Below are positions 8,051 through 17,076 of a stretch of 64,000 nt of DNA, in pieces. A program made the position numbers and the translations under genes. The notes under the pieces were generated by a model that ran no database searches, had not been told where the DNA came from, and worked only from the letters and a program-made list of their open reading frames with translations. Numbering within the stretch: position 1 is the first letter of the stretch; the number at the start of each line of letters is the position of its first letter. This stretch comes from JANQIO01 sp043513815 (lineage in GTDB: Bacteria; Pseudomonadota; Gammaproteobacteria; Pseudomonadales; Halieaceae): contig CP121313.1 in assembly GCA_043513815.1 (NCBI GenBank), positions 3,286,001 to 3,350,000 of the forward strand, in the 5' to 3' direction.

Positions 8051-8281
8051 TACAACAGAAGGTGTAACAAAGAGGGTGTAGATTGTTCGTTTTTCCGTGC
8101 CCCAAAATGGCGCAATTACTGACAGCAAACTAGGCTGTTAAGAAGTTGCACAGGACTTGATAGGCATCTGTACAAGTTCCTGGGGACGCAGAGCGGACCG
8201 ACAGGTAGCGGCCAAAGAGCACAGCACCTGCGATTTGCACTTATAAATAAATGGCTACTGCTGAGAGGGGTGTGAAGATCG

Positions 8282-9100
8282 ATGGAACGATCGTCATTCG
8301 CAAGACTGGTTGGGAACACCGCCAGGGCTACGAACAGTGATATTGTTGTTGGACTCGAATATGACGGCTTGTTTAGAGCATTAAGCTCGGCCGCGTCGGT
8401 CCGTACTCATCTGGATTACTATCGCTGGCTACAATCCGATATTCATGCATTTGTTCCCCACAGGAGCCTGCTGGCCACCTGGGGAAATTTCGAAACCGGG
8501 GAACTCAAGTTCGACCTCGCGTCTTCCCTGCAAGGGGACACGACGCATAGCCTGCGCCATGTAGACGGCCTGGGCGAGGTCATGACTCAGCTGTTCCGAG
8601 GCGTGCGCGCCTCCGGCAAAAGTTGGATCGTTCTCAAGGACGTTCGCAAGGAGGCGGCCGCTCACGGCTTCGACGTGGAGTCGGACTTTTATCGCAAGCA
8701 CCTGGACTATGCACAGGCCTTGCTGGTGTACACCATGCACTGCGAGCGTGGCGGCGACGACTGCATGTACGTATTCTCAGTATCAGACGAAGGGGTGGAC
8801 TTCGACCCCATGGTACTGGACATCATGATGCCTCACGTCGACTCTGCCCTGCGCAGGATCAAGTGCCTGGCTTCTCGCCCGCGGAATGGATCAGAAGCCA
8901 TTGATATCGATGCCCTGAGTGACCGCGAGCACGAGGTGCTCAACTGGGTCAGTCAGGGCAAGTCCAACGAGGAGATTGGCACCATTCTCGGCATCAGTCG
9001 TAACACGGTGAAAAACCACCTGAAACGAATTTTCGCCAAGATGGGCGTCCACGCCCGCTCGCAGGCGGTCCGGGTTTATCTGGAGACCAAAGCCCCGTAA
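8282..9100 (+). CDS. epsA: LuxR-type regulator, EpsA-like (XrtA/PEP-CTERM locus)
   Basis: A 272-residue DNA-binding regulator. The C-terminus is a clear LuxR/GerE helix-turn-helix: LSDREHEVLNWVSQGKSNEE, then IGTILGISRNTVKNHLKRIF and AKMGVHARSQAV (about residues 208-262). The N-terminal 190 residues (LDYYRWLQSDIHAFVPHRSL region) fit the sensory half of EpsA proteins, a family tied to exopolysaccharide loci with exosortase genes; there is no acyl-homoserine-lactone or response-receiver motif that I recognise. The ligand is unknown. It starts at ATG 8282 after a GAGGGG stretch. A sigma-54 promoter and a putative PrsR box lie upstream, so it may belong to the PrsK/PrsR regulon. Confidence 0.75.
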   Translation: MERSSFARLVGNTARATNSDIVVGLEYDGLFRALSSAASVRTHLDYYRWLQSDIHAFVPHRSLLATWGNFETGELKFDLASSLQGDTTHSLRHVDGLGEVMTQLFRGVRASGKSWIVLKDVRKEAAAHGFDVESDFYRKHLDYAQALLVYTMHCERGGDDCMYVFSVSDEGVDFDPMVLDIMMPHVDSALRRIKCLASRPRNGSEAIDIDALSDREHEVLNWVSQGKSNEEIGTILGISRNTVKNHLKRIFAKMGVHARSQAVRVYLETKAP

Positions 9101-9394
9101 GGAGTCTCGCTGGGTTAGTGCGCGTTCTCAGTGTACTGCTTCGATCTTTGACCCAATATCGATCCCTGGCCTGCCAGTAATTTAATAAGGCAGAGCAGCT
9201 AATTGGTGCTGGCACGTCGAACGTTGCGACCCACGCGCGTCACCCATCTCCGAGAACTTCTTGCCAAGCCTGTTGGGGTTTGCCATTCATTTGCGCATGC
9301 GAACACTGCTGTGGAGCTCGAAGAACTAAAACTCCACAAATATGATGGACGCACATCAACACCGCTCGCGTTGCACCTATGGAGGAGAAATTTG

Positions 9395-10012
9395 ATGGGG
9401 CGTATATTCAGCCGGAAAAAGGTGCTGGTAATTGTGCTGGTGATGCTTAACGCCTGCACTTCCCCGGACGATAAAGTAAAGGAATTTTTCGCGGAAGCGG
9501 ACGCATTCTATAGCCAGGGCGAGTATGCGAAAGCGGATATCTCCTACCGCAACGTGCTGCAAATTTACGTCTTAAAGCGCGTCGGTGACTGGGAGGGCGC
9601 TATCTCAATCTACGAGGGAATTCTCGCAGACGACCCCGGGGTGGACATTGCAGCCAACAACCTCGCAAGCGCACTGACCGACCACCGCTCCGATGAAGAG
9701 AGCCTCAGACGTGCGCTGGAGCTTGCCCAACGTTTCAGGCGCTCTGATATGCCCTACTACCAGGACACCTTGGGCTGGGTGTACCACCGCATGGGTAGGG
9801 ATGAAGATGCCCTGCCGCTCCTTGAGGACGCTGTGAAGGCGATGCCGGAGTTCCCCGTGTTCCGCTACCACCTGGGCATGAGCTACCTGAATACCAATCA
9901 GGCCGGAAGGGCCAGGGCCGAGTTAGAGCAGGCGCTGACGCTAGCCCAGGGCGGATTTCCGGGTATGGAAGAGGCCCAACGTGCGCTGGAGGATCTTTCT
10001 GAAGGCGAGTAA
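9395..10012 (+). CDS. PrsT-like TPR lipoprotein, strongly shortened
   Basis: A 205-residue predicted lipoprotein: basic start, hydrophobic core and lipobox LNAC (Cys21). After the Cys the text DDKVKEFFAEADAFYSQGEY, KADISYRNVLQ looks like the start of PrsT, the giant TPR lipoprotein of XrtA systems (normally about 800-950 residues). It then jumps to GDWEGAISIYEGILADDPG, AANNLASALTD and DTLGWVYHRMGRDEDALPLL, which look like the last TPR units. So only the first and last TPR repeats remain, an in-frame internal deletion near residue 55. GGAGGAG at 9381-9387 sits seven bases before ATG 9395, making this start firm. It may still be expressed; an unrelated small TPR lipoprotein is the alternative. 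Confidence 0.65.
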   Translation: MGRIFSRKKVLVIVLVMLNACTSPDDKVKEFFAEADAFYSQGEYAKADISYRNVLQIYVLKRVGDWEGAISIYEGILADDPGVDIAANNLASALTDHRSDEESLRRALELAQRFRRSDMPYYQDTLGWVYHRMGRDEDALPLLEDAVKAMPEFPVFRYHLGMSYLNTNQAGRARAELEQALTLAQGGFPGMEEAQRALEDLSEGE

Positions 10013-10187
10013 CGGCTTAAGCGATCGCTGCTTCACCCTTACATCCGCAGCTTGAACTCCCCTATTTATCAGCGTCTTAGCCCTGATGATCCAGACAGCA
10101 AGAGCCCTGGAGGCCTATCCCCTATCGATAGTAAGGCCAGGGGGCTTATACTAGAGTCCCAGGAAGAGATTGTGGTAGTCGGAACGG

Positions 10188-11204
10188 ATGTACGAGTCAT
10201 ATTTCGGATTCACAGAGAAGCCCTTCTCACTGCTGTGTGACCCGGCTTTTCTATATCGCAGTAAGTCGCATGGGCAGGCCTCCACCATGCTCTCCTATGG
10301 CCTGCTGAACCAGGCCGGCTTTACCGTCATCACTGGTCCGGTGGGCATCGGTAAAACTACCCTGATCCGCAACGCACTAAGCGACCTTCCCGAGGACGTG
10401 GTCGTAGGTGTCATCAGCAATACCCACCCGGATATGGGCAATCTGTTGCAGTGGGCACTGCTGGCCTTTGGGCAAGACTACAAGTCCGACAATAGGGTTG
10501 AACTCTACGACTGGTTCCTGCAGTTTCTTCAGTCTGAGCACGCCGCCAACAGGCGCGTGGTCCTCGTGATCGACGAGGCGCAGAATCTCGCCCCCAAAGA
10601 CCTGGAAGAGCTGCGCATGCTCTCCAATATCAACGCAGAGAAAGACCAGATCCTGCAACTGATACTGCTTGGCCAGCCCCAACTGCGTGACATGCTGCGC
10701 GACCCGGAGCTCCTGCAATTTTCACAACGCGTGGCAGTGGATTACAACATCCGACCCCTGGATCAGCAGGAAACGGCTCTCTACATCTTCAATCGTTGCA
10801 GGGTTGCGGGCGCCAAGGGCGGCCTGTTCACTCATGCTGCCGCAGAGCTCATTCATTTTGCCAGCCGGGGTGTGCCCCGCGTGATCAACGTGATCTGCGA
10901 TACAGCGCTTGTGTACGCTTATGGCGAGCAGCAGCAGCGGGTTGGCGAAGCCATCGTCGCGCGTGTCTTGCTGGACAGGAAGGATAGCGGCCTGATTTCG
11001 CTGGGTGATCTGCCGGAATCGATACATGAGAGGCTTGAATCAAGCGAACAGGAACCCGGTAGTGCAGAATCCGCCGGAAGCGAATTAGTTAAGGTGGAAG
11101 TACAAAACACGGAATCAGATGAGTCACATGCTGAAGTGACCGATATCGACCGAGCCAGGGAACAGCAAGCGAGAAAGTCTAGTCCGGGAGACCCTGCCTT
11201 ATAA
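10188..11204 (+). CDS. XrtA-associated AAA ATPase (ExeA-like)
   Basis: A 338-residue P-loop ATPase of the general-secretion ExeA / XrtA-associated type. The opening MYESYFGFTEKPFSLLCDPA is diagnostic for that group. Walker A is GPVGIGKTTL (about 47-56), Walker B VVLVIDEAQNL (about 124-134), and a sensor-like LILLGQPQLRDMLR follows. The last 70 residues are acidic and low in complexity. In intact XrtA loci this ATPase stands near the Wzc-like chain-length regulator and exosortase genes, none of which is seen here. It begins at ATG 10188 after a GGAACGG stretch and is followed by a convergent glmS. Confidence 0.8.
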   Translation: MYESYFGFTEKPFSLLCDPAFLYRSKSHGQASTMLSYGLLNQAGFTVITGPVGIGKTTLIRNALSDLPEDVVVGVISNTHPDMGNLLQWALLAFGQDYKSDNRVELYDWFLQFLQSEHAANRRVVLVIDEAQNLAPKDLEELRMLSNINAEKDQILQLILLGQPQLRDMLRDPELLQFSQRVAVDYNIRPLDQQETALYIFNRCRVAGAKGGLFTHAAAELIHFASRGVPRVINVICDTALVYAYGEQQQRVGEAIVARVLLDRKDSGLISLGDLPESIHERLESSEQEPGSAESAGSELVKVEVQNTESDESHAEVTDIDRAREQQARKSSPGDPAL

Positions 11205-11445
11205 AACTGCTTGCCGAAGTGATCACTACAACGCCCGCTTGCAGGTGTTGTTTGTCGCTGTATCGATACGCGCAATTAGCCTGCAGCACAAAACACCTGG
11301 AAAGCAAGGTTGAAGGCCTCGCTGGAACTCCCCAGGTCCCGCGTGAAAATGGCTGACGCGCTGCTGAACGTGCAGGGGCAGCCTGAATACTGCCTGGTGA
11401 TGTTGAAGTTGCCTGTAAGATTAAGCCCACCGCCGCCCGTTTCTA
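11205..11445. other. intergenic, no gene supported
   Basis: Between the convergent ATPase and glmS genes. A short frame from ATG 11350 into the glmS end has no recognisable content; no clear terminator hairpin was found. Confidence 0.35.
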
Positions 11446-13290
11446 CTATTCCACGGTAACCGACTTGGCCAGGTTCCTCGGCTGGTCAATCTCACAACCC
11501 CTCGCTCTCGCAATATGGTAGGCCAACAGTTGTTCGGCAATCACCACGGGTATGGCCGCTATGTACTCTTCACAGCGCGGTACCGTGATGAGGTCGTCAC
11601 AGTGGGCGCGGATATCCTCGTCACCCTCGGTGGCAATCGCAATAACGGGCGCCTTGCGTGCCCTGCACTCCTGCATATTGCCGATCGTCTTCACCTTGCC
11701 CGGGCTTTCCGGAACCGCCACTATCACAGGGATTTCAGGTGTCAGCAGCGCGATGGGGCCGTGCTTCAATTCAGCAGCGTGATAGCCCTCGGCGTGTACA
11801 TACGATATTTCCTTCAACTTCAGCGCGCCTTCCAGAACCGCCGGGTACATGTAGCCGCGGCCGATGAAAAAGGCGTTCTCGATATTCGCGTACTTCTCGG
11901 CTATCCGGGCAATATTTTCTTCCTGTGCGATTACTGCGGCTGCCAGATCGGGAAGACTCAAAAGCTGTTCAACAATGCGGCTTCCCGCCTCTGCCGAAAG
12001 CCGCCGGGTGCGGCCCAGCAACAGGGACATCATAGCAAGTACAGCCACCTGGCAGGTGAAGGCCTTGGTGGAGGCCACACTGATTTCAGGCCCGGCATGC
12101 AGGTAGACCCCCCTACCCGCCTCGCGCGCAATGGTCGAGCCAACGACGTTGCACAGGCCGAGGATAGTCGCGCCCTTCCGCGTTGCTTCGCGCACCGCCG
12201 CCAGGGTATCGGCGGTTTCGCCGGACTGGCTGATGGCGATCATGCAGGAGTTGCGCTGGATGATCGGATTGCGGTCGCGAAATTCTGCCGCCTGCACCAC
12301 GTCGGTTGGAATGCTGGCGAAGTCTTCGAACAAATACTTGCCCACCATGCCGGCGTACATGGAGGTACCACAGGCGGAGATGGTGATCCTGTCGATCTGG
12401 GCAAGCTCCGCAGGCCCAAGCTGCATGCCACTCAGTTTCGACGTGGCATCTTTTGGCAACAGCCGGCCGCGCATGGCATTGGTGAGAGCATCGGGTTGCT
12501 CATGAATCTCCTTGAGCATGAAATGCTCGAAACCGCTTTTCTCAATTTCCTCGAGGTTCCAGTCGATCTCCGTGGCGACGCGGGACACGGGAAGGTTTTT
12601 GAGCGACGTGATTTCAAAGCTGTCTGGCGTCGCCGTCACCACATCCCCATCATCGAGGTAAACCACCTGCTTGGTATGGCTCAACAGCGCACTGACATCG
12701 GAGGCAACCAGGGTTTCACCCTGGCCGATCCCCACCACGATCGGGCTGCCATTGCGAGCCGCAATAATCGTATCGGGGTGCAGGAGTGATACGACCACCA
12801 GCCCGAAAGTACCGTCAACGTGCGAGAGCGCTTCGAGTACGGCTGCTTGGAAGTCACCCGAATAGGCTTCCTCGATGAGGTGGGCAATAGTTTCAGAGTC
12901 TGTTTCACTGGCAAAGCTGTGCCCTTTCGCCAATAGTCGAGCGCGAATGGCCTGGTAGTTCTCGATGATCCCGTTGTGGGCTATCGCGAACTGACCCGAG
13001 GGGCTCTGGTGCGGGTGGGCGTTGGCTTCATTAGGCTCGCCATGCGTTGCCCAGCGCGTATGTCCTATCGCGACACCGGAGCTATCCGCAGCGCCATTGA
13101 GCCGATCAGCAAGCTCCGACTCCAGAGTCGACACCTTGCCAGGCGTTTTGACGGTGAACAGCGCCTTGTCTTTTTCGTCGACGATTGTGATGCCGGCGGA
13201 GTCGTAGCCCCGGTATTCGAGTCGCTTGAGGCCGGCGATGATGATGTTGGTGGCGGTTTTGTTTCCGGCGTAGCCAATGATGCCGCACAT
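11446..13290 (-). CDS. glmS: glutamine-fructose-6-phosphate aminotransferase (isomerizing)
   Basis: Makes glucosamine-6-phosphate from fructose-6-phosphate and glutamine, the first step to UDP-N-acetylglucosamine for peptidoglycan, lipid A and exopolysaccharide. The 614-residue length is normal. Cys2 of MCGIIGYAG is the glutaminase nucleophile; RLEYRGYDSAGI and GHTRWATHGEP belong to the glutaminase domain. Two SIS domains follow (ISACGTSMYAG, SQSGETADTLAAVR) and the C-terminal catalytic Lys lies in the final RNLAKSVTVE. Its minus-strand start has AGGAAA upstream. It is divergent from prsK, with tandem candidate PrsR boxes in the 357-base gap, suggesting shared control with the polysaccharide regulators. 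I see no glmS ribozyme-like leader. Confidence 0.97.
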   Translation of the reverse strand: MCGIIGYAGNKTATNIIIAGLKRLEYRGYDSAGITIVDEKDKALFTVKTPGKVSTLESELADRLNGAADSSGVAIGHTRWATHGEPNEANAHPHQSPSGQFAIAHNGIIENYQAIRARLLAKGHSFASETDSETIAHLIEEAYSGDFQAAVLEALSHVDGTFGLVVVSLLHPDTIIAARNGSPIVVGIGQGETLVASDVSALLSHTKQVVYLDDGDVVTATPDSFEITSLKNLPVSRVATEIDWNLEEIEKSGFEHFMLKEIHEQPDALTNAMRGRLLPKDATSKLSGMQLGPAELAQIDRITISACGTSMYAGMVGKYLFEDFASIPTDVVQAAEFRDRNPIIQRNSCMIAISQSGETADTLAAVREATRKGATILGLCNVVGSTIAREAGRGVYLHAGPEISVASTKAFTCQVAVLAMMSLLLGRTRRLSAEAGSRIVEQLLSLPDLAAAVIAQEENIARIAEKYANIENAFFIGRGYMYPAVLEGALKLKEISYVHAEGYHAAELKHGPIALLTPEIPVIVAVPESPGKVKTIGNMQECRARKAPVIAIATEGDEDIRAHCDDLITVPRCEEYIAAIPVVIAEQLLAYHIARARGCEIDQPRNLAKSVTVE

Positions 13291-13553
13291 GCTGCAGTTT
13301 TCCTGTCTGCGAATTTACGTGATTCTGCCTGGCACAAAGCTCCGTGTATTCGTGTGCTGGCGTCTGTTCGTAGAGTGTAGAGCGGATCACAGCATAGCAA
13401 CAGCCATGCGTGAGTCCTTAATGCCGCTGCAGCCTGTGAACCGGTTCTCAGAAATCGGCCGCGCGGGCCATACCCCTCGCAAGCAAGTGTGAAGCGCTCT
13501 GCAAGTTCACGCGACAACGCTTCCGTTAGCGCCTGACTGGGGCGACAGTAGTT

Positions 13554-13570
13554 TGTAAGAAAACCTGACA
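13554..13570 (-). promoter_or_regulatory. candidate PrsR-binding box 2
   Basis: TGTAAGAAAACCTGACA, the reverse complement of TGTCAGGTTTTCTTACA. It lies between divergent glmS and prsK, 77 bases before the prsK start, and its centre is 22 bases from that of box 3. The remainder of 13291-13647 holds no gene that I can support. Confidence 0.5.
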
Positions 13571-13575
13571 TTGAC

Positions 13576-13592
13576 TGTAAACGGTGCTGACA
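13576..13592 (-). promoter_or_regulatory. candidate PrsR-binding box 3
   Basis: TGTAAACGGTGCTGACA, the reverse complement of TGTCAGCACCGTTTACA. With box 2 it forms a tandem pair on the same helix face (22 bp apart), 55 bases before prsK, as expected of a cooperative binding site and possible autoregulation. Confidence 0.5.
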
Positions 13593-13647
13593 AAGTGTTG
13601 ATCACCCAACCAACAATGCCGACCGGCTCGCGTGGCCAGAGCTGACG

Positions 13648-15729
13648 ATGCTCTTCGATCACGGCATCTACGGTTACCTGGCGCCGGCCCTCGCCTACCT
13701 GCTGCTCACGACGGTGCTCGTGATCTCTTGGCGTGGTCATGCGCTCGCGACAGTGGCCACCGTGGCCAGCTTCGCCAGCACGCTGTGGGCAGCGATTGCG
13801 GTGACCTACGCCGCCACGCCGTTGGTGCCCGCCGGGCTATATCATCTGGCCGAACTCGTGCGCCTCGGCCTTTGGTGCCTGCTGCTCCTCAGGTTGCTCG
13901 AGGACATGCGGCAGTCTCAGCTGCCCGGCTGGCCAAACGCAATGTTATTAGGTGGCGTTGGATTTGCGACAGCGATGCTTGCCCTGTCGCTGTTTTCGGA
14001 ATCTTCAGCCCCGATGGCGGCACCCATTGTGGGGCTCATGCCTGTCTTACTGGCGGGCACCGGCCTGCTGCTGGCCGCCGGAATCTATCGCAACGCCGGG
14101 CCGGACCAGCGCTGGTCGGTGCGCTGGCTGTGTTTCGGCCTGGGTGCGGTTTTCGCGGCTGACATTCTGCTCCACGCTTACGGGCTGTTGCTGACTCGCG
14201 TGGATCCCTGGCTATGGCAGGCGCGTGGAATCATCAATGCGCTGGCGGTGCCGCCCATTGCGGTGGCACTGGCTCGCTACCTGAGCCGGGGACTGCGTCT
14301 GCAGGTATCCAGACACGTTGTGTTCCACTCCTGCCTGCTCATGGGGACCGGCCTCTACCTGCTCCTCATGGCGGTCTGCGGCTATTTCATCCGCTTCTAT
14401 GGAGGCAGTTGGGGCGGCGTAATTCAGGTGCTGTTCCTGTGCCTCAGCGGCGCGCTGCTGTTCACTGTGTTGTCTTCCACAAGGATTCGCGCGTGGCTGC
14501 GTGTGTTCCTGAGCAAGCATTTCCTCAGCTACAAGTACGACTACCGCCAGGAGTGGTCTCGCTTTACCGAGGCGCTGTCATCCTGCGATGTCAGCGTTCC
14601 CCACCGCGTGGTCTCCGCCATCGCCAGGCTGGTCCAGAGCAACAGCGGACTGCTCTGGCTGCGCGGTGAAAGCGGCTACGAGCTGATAGAGTCCTGGAAC
14701 ACCACTACACCGACAGGGCCGGCCGAGGATTCATTGAGACAGGCCACCAGCTTCTTCGAGCGGCAGCAGTGGGTAATCGACATCGAGGAATTCCGGCAGA
14801 ACCCCGGGCTCTACCCGGGCCTTGAGCTGTCCGAAGCACTACTGAACTGCCAGGACGCCTGGCTGCTGATCCCGCTGCTCCTGGGAGACAGTGTGATCGG
14901 CGCAGTGCTGCTGACCAAACCGGCGGTGCCCCAGTCAATGAACTGGGAGGATCGCGACCTCCTGAAGGTGGCCGGTCGGCAGGCGGCCAGTGAACTGGCT
15001 CAGTACAAGTACAACCAGGAACTGGTAAAGGCGCGACAGTTCGAGGCATTCAATCGCCTCTCCGCCTACGTCGTCCACGACCTGAAGAACATCCTGGCCC
15101 AGCAGTCACTGATTGTCTCCAACGCGGAGCAACACAAGCACAATCCCGAGTTCGTCGAGGATGTGGTGGGGACTGTCGAGAACTCCGTGATTCGCATGAA
15201 GCGACTCATGGACCAGATGCGCAGCGGCACGAGAGCGGTGCAGTCCGGCAATATCGAGATCAATAAACTGCTGCAATCGGTGGTGGAGCGTCACTCCACC
15301 CGAGAGCCCCGGCCACAGCTGACTGCCACCGAGCAGAAATTGACGTCTCCGGCCGACCCGGAGCAGCTGGCCACCGTATTCGGACACATCATCCAGAATG
15401 CGCAGGAAGCCTGCGCTGAGAACGGCACGGTGGAAGTGGTGCTGGAGTCACGGGACGACGGCAAGGCCTTGATTTCCATACGAGACAACGGCGTGGGCAT
15501 GGATGAAGCCTTCATCCGCGAGCGCCTGTTCCAGCCCTTCGAGTCCACCAAGGGATTGACCGGCATGGGGGTAGGTGCGTTTGAGAGCCGCGAGTACATC
15601 CGCTCACTGGGGGGAGATATAAGAGTCACCTCCGCTCCAGGCTTCGGCTCACTGTTCCGCATAACCCTCCCCTGCCAGCAGACTGAAACGGAGTACGGCG
15701 AGTGGCCAGTACAAGAAAGCACCTACTGA
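13648..15729 (+). CDS. prsK: XrtA/PEP-CTERM system histidine kinase PrsK
   Basis: A 693-residue inner-membrane sensor kinase that would phosphorylate PrsR. The first 275 residues are mostly hydrophobic helices (about eight), followed by a GAF-like region (about 310-450). Then comes the phospho-acceptor block SAYVVHDLKNILAQQS with His477, the N-box IIQNAQEA (about 581-588) and the ATP lid DNGVGMDEAF, ending in GTxG-like TGMGVGAFESR. This order is that of the PrsK family, found next to exosortase XrtA loci. The start is ATG 13648. The gene overlaps prsR by 28 bases, so the pair is translated together. Two candidate PrsR boxes precede it. The signal sensed is unknown. Confidence 0.92.
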   Translation: MLFDHGIYGYLAPALAYLLLTTVLVISWRGHALATVATVASFASTLWAAIAVTYAATPLVPAGLYHLAELVRLGLWCLLLLRLLEDMRQSQLPGWPNAMLLGGVGFATAMLALSLFSESSAPMAAPIVGLMPVLLAGTGLLLAAGIYRNAGPDQRWSVRWLCFGLGAVFAADILLHAYGLLLTRVDPWLWQARGIINALAVPPIAVALARYLSRGLRLQVSRHVVFHSCLLMGTGLYLLLMAVCGYFIRFYGGSWGGVIQVLFLCLSGALLFTVLSSTRIRAWLRVFLSKHFLSYKYDYRQEWSRFTEALSSCDVSVPHRVVSAIARLVQSNSGLLWLRGESGYELIESWNTTTPTGPAEDSLRQATSFFERQQWVIDIEEFRQNPGLYPGLELSEALLNCQDAWLLIPLLLGDSVIGAVLLTKPAVPQSMNWEDRDLLKVAGRQAASELAQYKYNQELVKARQFEAFNRLSAYVVHDLKNILAQQSLIVSNAEQHKHNPEFVEDVVGTVENSVIRMKRLMDQMRSGTRAVQSGNIEINKLLQSVVERHSTREPRPQLTATEQKLTSPADPEQLATVFGHIIQNAQEACAENGTVEVVLESRDDGKALISIRDNGVGMDEAFIRERLFQPFESTKGLTGMGVGAFESREYIRSLGGDIRVTSAPGFGSLFRITLPCQQTETEYGEWPVQESTY

Positions 15730-17057
15730 TCGTAGAAGACGACGAGGGGCTGCAGAACCAGCTGCGCTGGTGCTTCAGCCACTTCGAGGTCGTGACCAGC
15801 AGTGGGCGCGAAGATGCGATCAACCAGCTGCGCCGCCACCAGCCCGGCGTGGTGCTGCTGGACCTGGGCCTGCCGCCAGACCCCGAAGGGGTTACCGAGG
15901 GCCTGGCCACGCTGGAAGAGATCCTCACGCTGGCGCCAGCGACCAAGGTCATCATCGTCACTGGTGACGGCGATCGCGCCAATGCCATCGCCGCTATCGG
16001 CCGTGGCGCTTTCGACTTCTACCAGAAGCCGGTGGAACAGGAAATCCTGAGCTCGATCGTTAACCGCGCGCAGCGGGTCCACGAACTGGAGACCGAAAAT
16101 CGGCGGCTACAGGAGTACGGGCGCACATCGCCGCTGGACGGCATCATCGCCAGCAGCCCGCAGATGCTCAAAGTCTGCAGAACCGTGGAAAAGATTGCCC
16201 CATCAGACATCACCACCTTGCTGCAGGGCGCCAGCGGCACGGGCAAGGAACTGTTCGCACAGGCCATACACCAACTCAGCCCCAGGGCCGGCGAGAAAAT
16301 TGTTGCCATCAACTGCGCGGCCATTCCGGACACTCTGCTGGAAAGCGAGTTGTTCGGCTATGAGCGAGGCGCCTTCACCGGCGCCAACCAGCAGACCATC
16401 GGCAAGATCGAACACGCCAACGGGGGCACCCTGTTTCTCGACGAGATCGGTGATCTGCCCCTGGAGCTGCAGGCCAAGCTGCTGCGCTTCCTCCAGGAAA
16501 GAGTGATTGAGCGCCTGGGTGGTCGCAAGGAAATACCGGTCGATGTGCGCATCATCGGCGCCACCCACCAGAACCTGCGCCGCCTGATAGCGGAAGGAAA
16601 ATTCCGCGAGGATCTCTACTATCGCATCAGCGAGATCACCATCGACATACCGGCGCTGAAAGATCGCGAGGGCGACGCCATCGTCCTGGCGCGCGCATTC
16701 CTGGAACGATTCAACAAGGAATACAAAGGCAATATCCGCGGTTTCGACCGGGATGCCATTCTCGCCATCGAGCAGTACGACTGGCCCGGCAACGTGCGGG
16801 AAATGGAAAGCCGCATCAAGCGCGCCGTGATCATGGCAGACCACAACCAGATTTGCCCGGAAGATCTTGAGTTCGAGCGGCCGGTCGATGAGCCGGTGCC
16901 GTTCAACCTGAGGCAGGTGCGGGAAGAAGCAGAGCGCAGGGCAGTGGTACGGGCGCTGCAGTACTGCAAGGACAATATCTCGGAGGCCGCCAACGCCCTT
17001 GGGGTGAGCCGGCCCACGCTGTACAACCTGCTGGAGCGCTACCACCTGAAGCAGTAG
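15702..17057 (+). CDS. prsR: sigma-54-dependent response regulator PrsR
   Basis: A 451-residue NtrC-type activator paired with PrsK. Receiver domain: LLIVEDDEG acidic pair and the phospho-acceptor Asp in VVLLDLGLP (about residue 53), with the conserved Lys in FYQKPV. The AAA+ core has Walker A GASGTGKE (about 176-183), the sigma-54 contact loop GAFTGA (about 222-228), Walker B GTLFLDEIGDLP and YDWPGNVREMESRI. A Fis-type helix-turn-helix ends the protein (ISEAANALGVSRPTLYNLLE). It should activate RpoN promoters for PEP-CTERM and polysaccharide genes. The start is GTG 15702, inside the prsK end, with GGAG about eight bases upstream. Confidence 0.93.
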   Translation: MASTRKHLLIVEDDEGLQNQLRWCFSHFEVVTSSGREDAINQLRRHQPGVVLLDLGLPPDPEGVTEGLATLEEILTLAPATKVIIVTGDGDRANAIAAIGRGAFDFYQKPVEQEILSSIVNRAQRVHELETENRRLQEYGRTSPLDGIIASSPQMLKVCRTVEKIAPSDITTLLQGASGTGKELFAQAIHQLSPRAGEKIVAINCAAIPDTLLESELFGYERGAFTGANQQTIGKIEHANGGTLFLDEIGDLPLELQAKLLRFLQERVIERLGGRKEIPVDVRIIGATHQNLRRLIAEGKFREDLYYRISEITIDIPALKDREGDAIVLARAFLERFNKEYKGNIRGFDRDAILAIEQYDWPGNVREMESRIKRAVIMADHNQICPEDLEFERPVDEPVPFNLRQVREEAERRAVVRALQYCKDNISEAANALGVSRPTLYNLLERYHLKQ

Positions 17058-17076
17058 CGCACCGCAGCACTGCGCC

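Noticed and set aside
9210..9227. TGGCACG upstream of the PrsT-like gene as a second sigma-54 promoter
   Set aside because: The following GTTGC is three bases too far from GG for a -24/-12 promoter.
11515..12789. 424-codon frame antisense to glmS
   Set aside because: Product of GC-rich codon bias on the opposite strand; glmS itself is certain.
13330..13346. TGGCAC between glmS and prsK
   Set aside because: No GC at the -12 distance.
13291..13647. glmS ribozyme or riboswitch
   Set aside because: The gap carries no recognisable conserved core, and the glmS ribozyme is mainly a Gram-positive feature.
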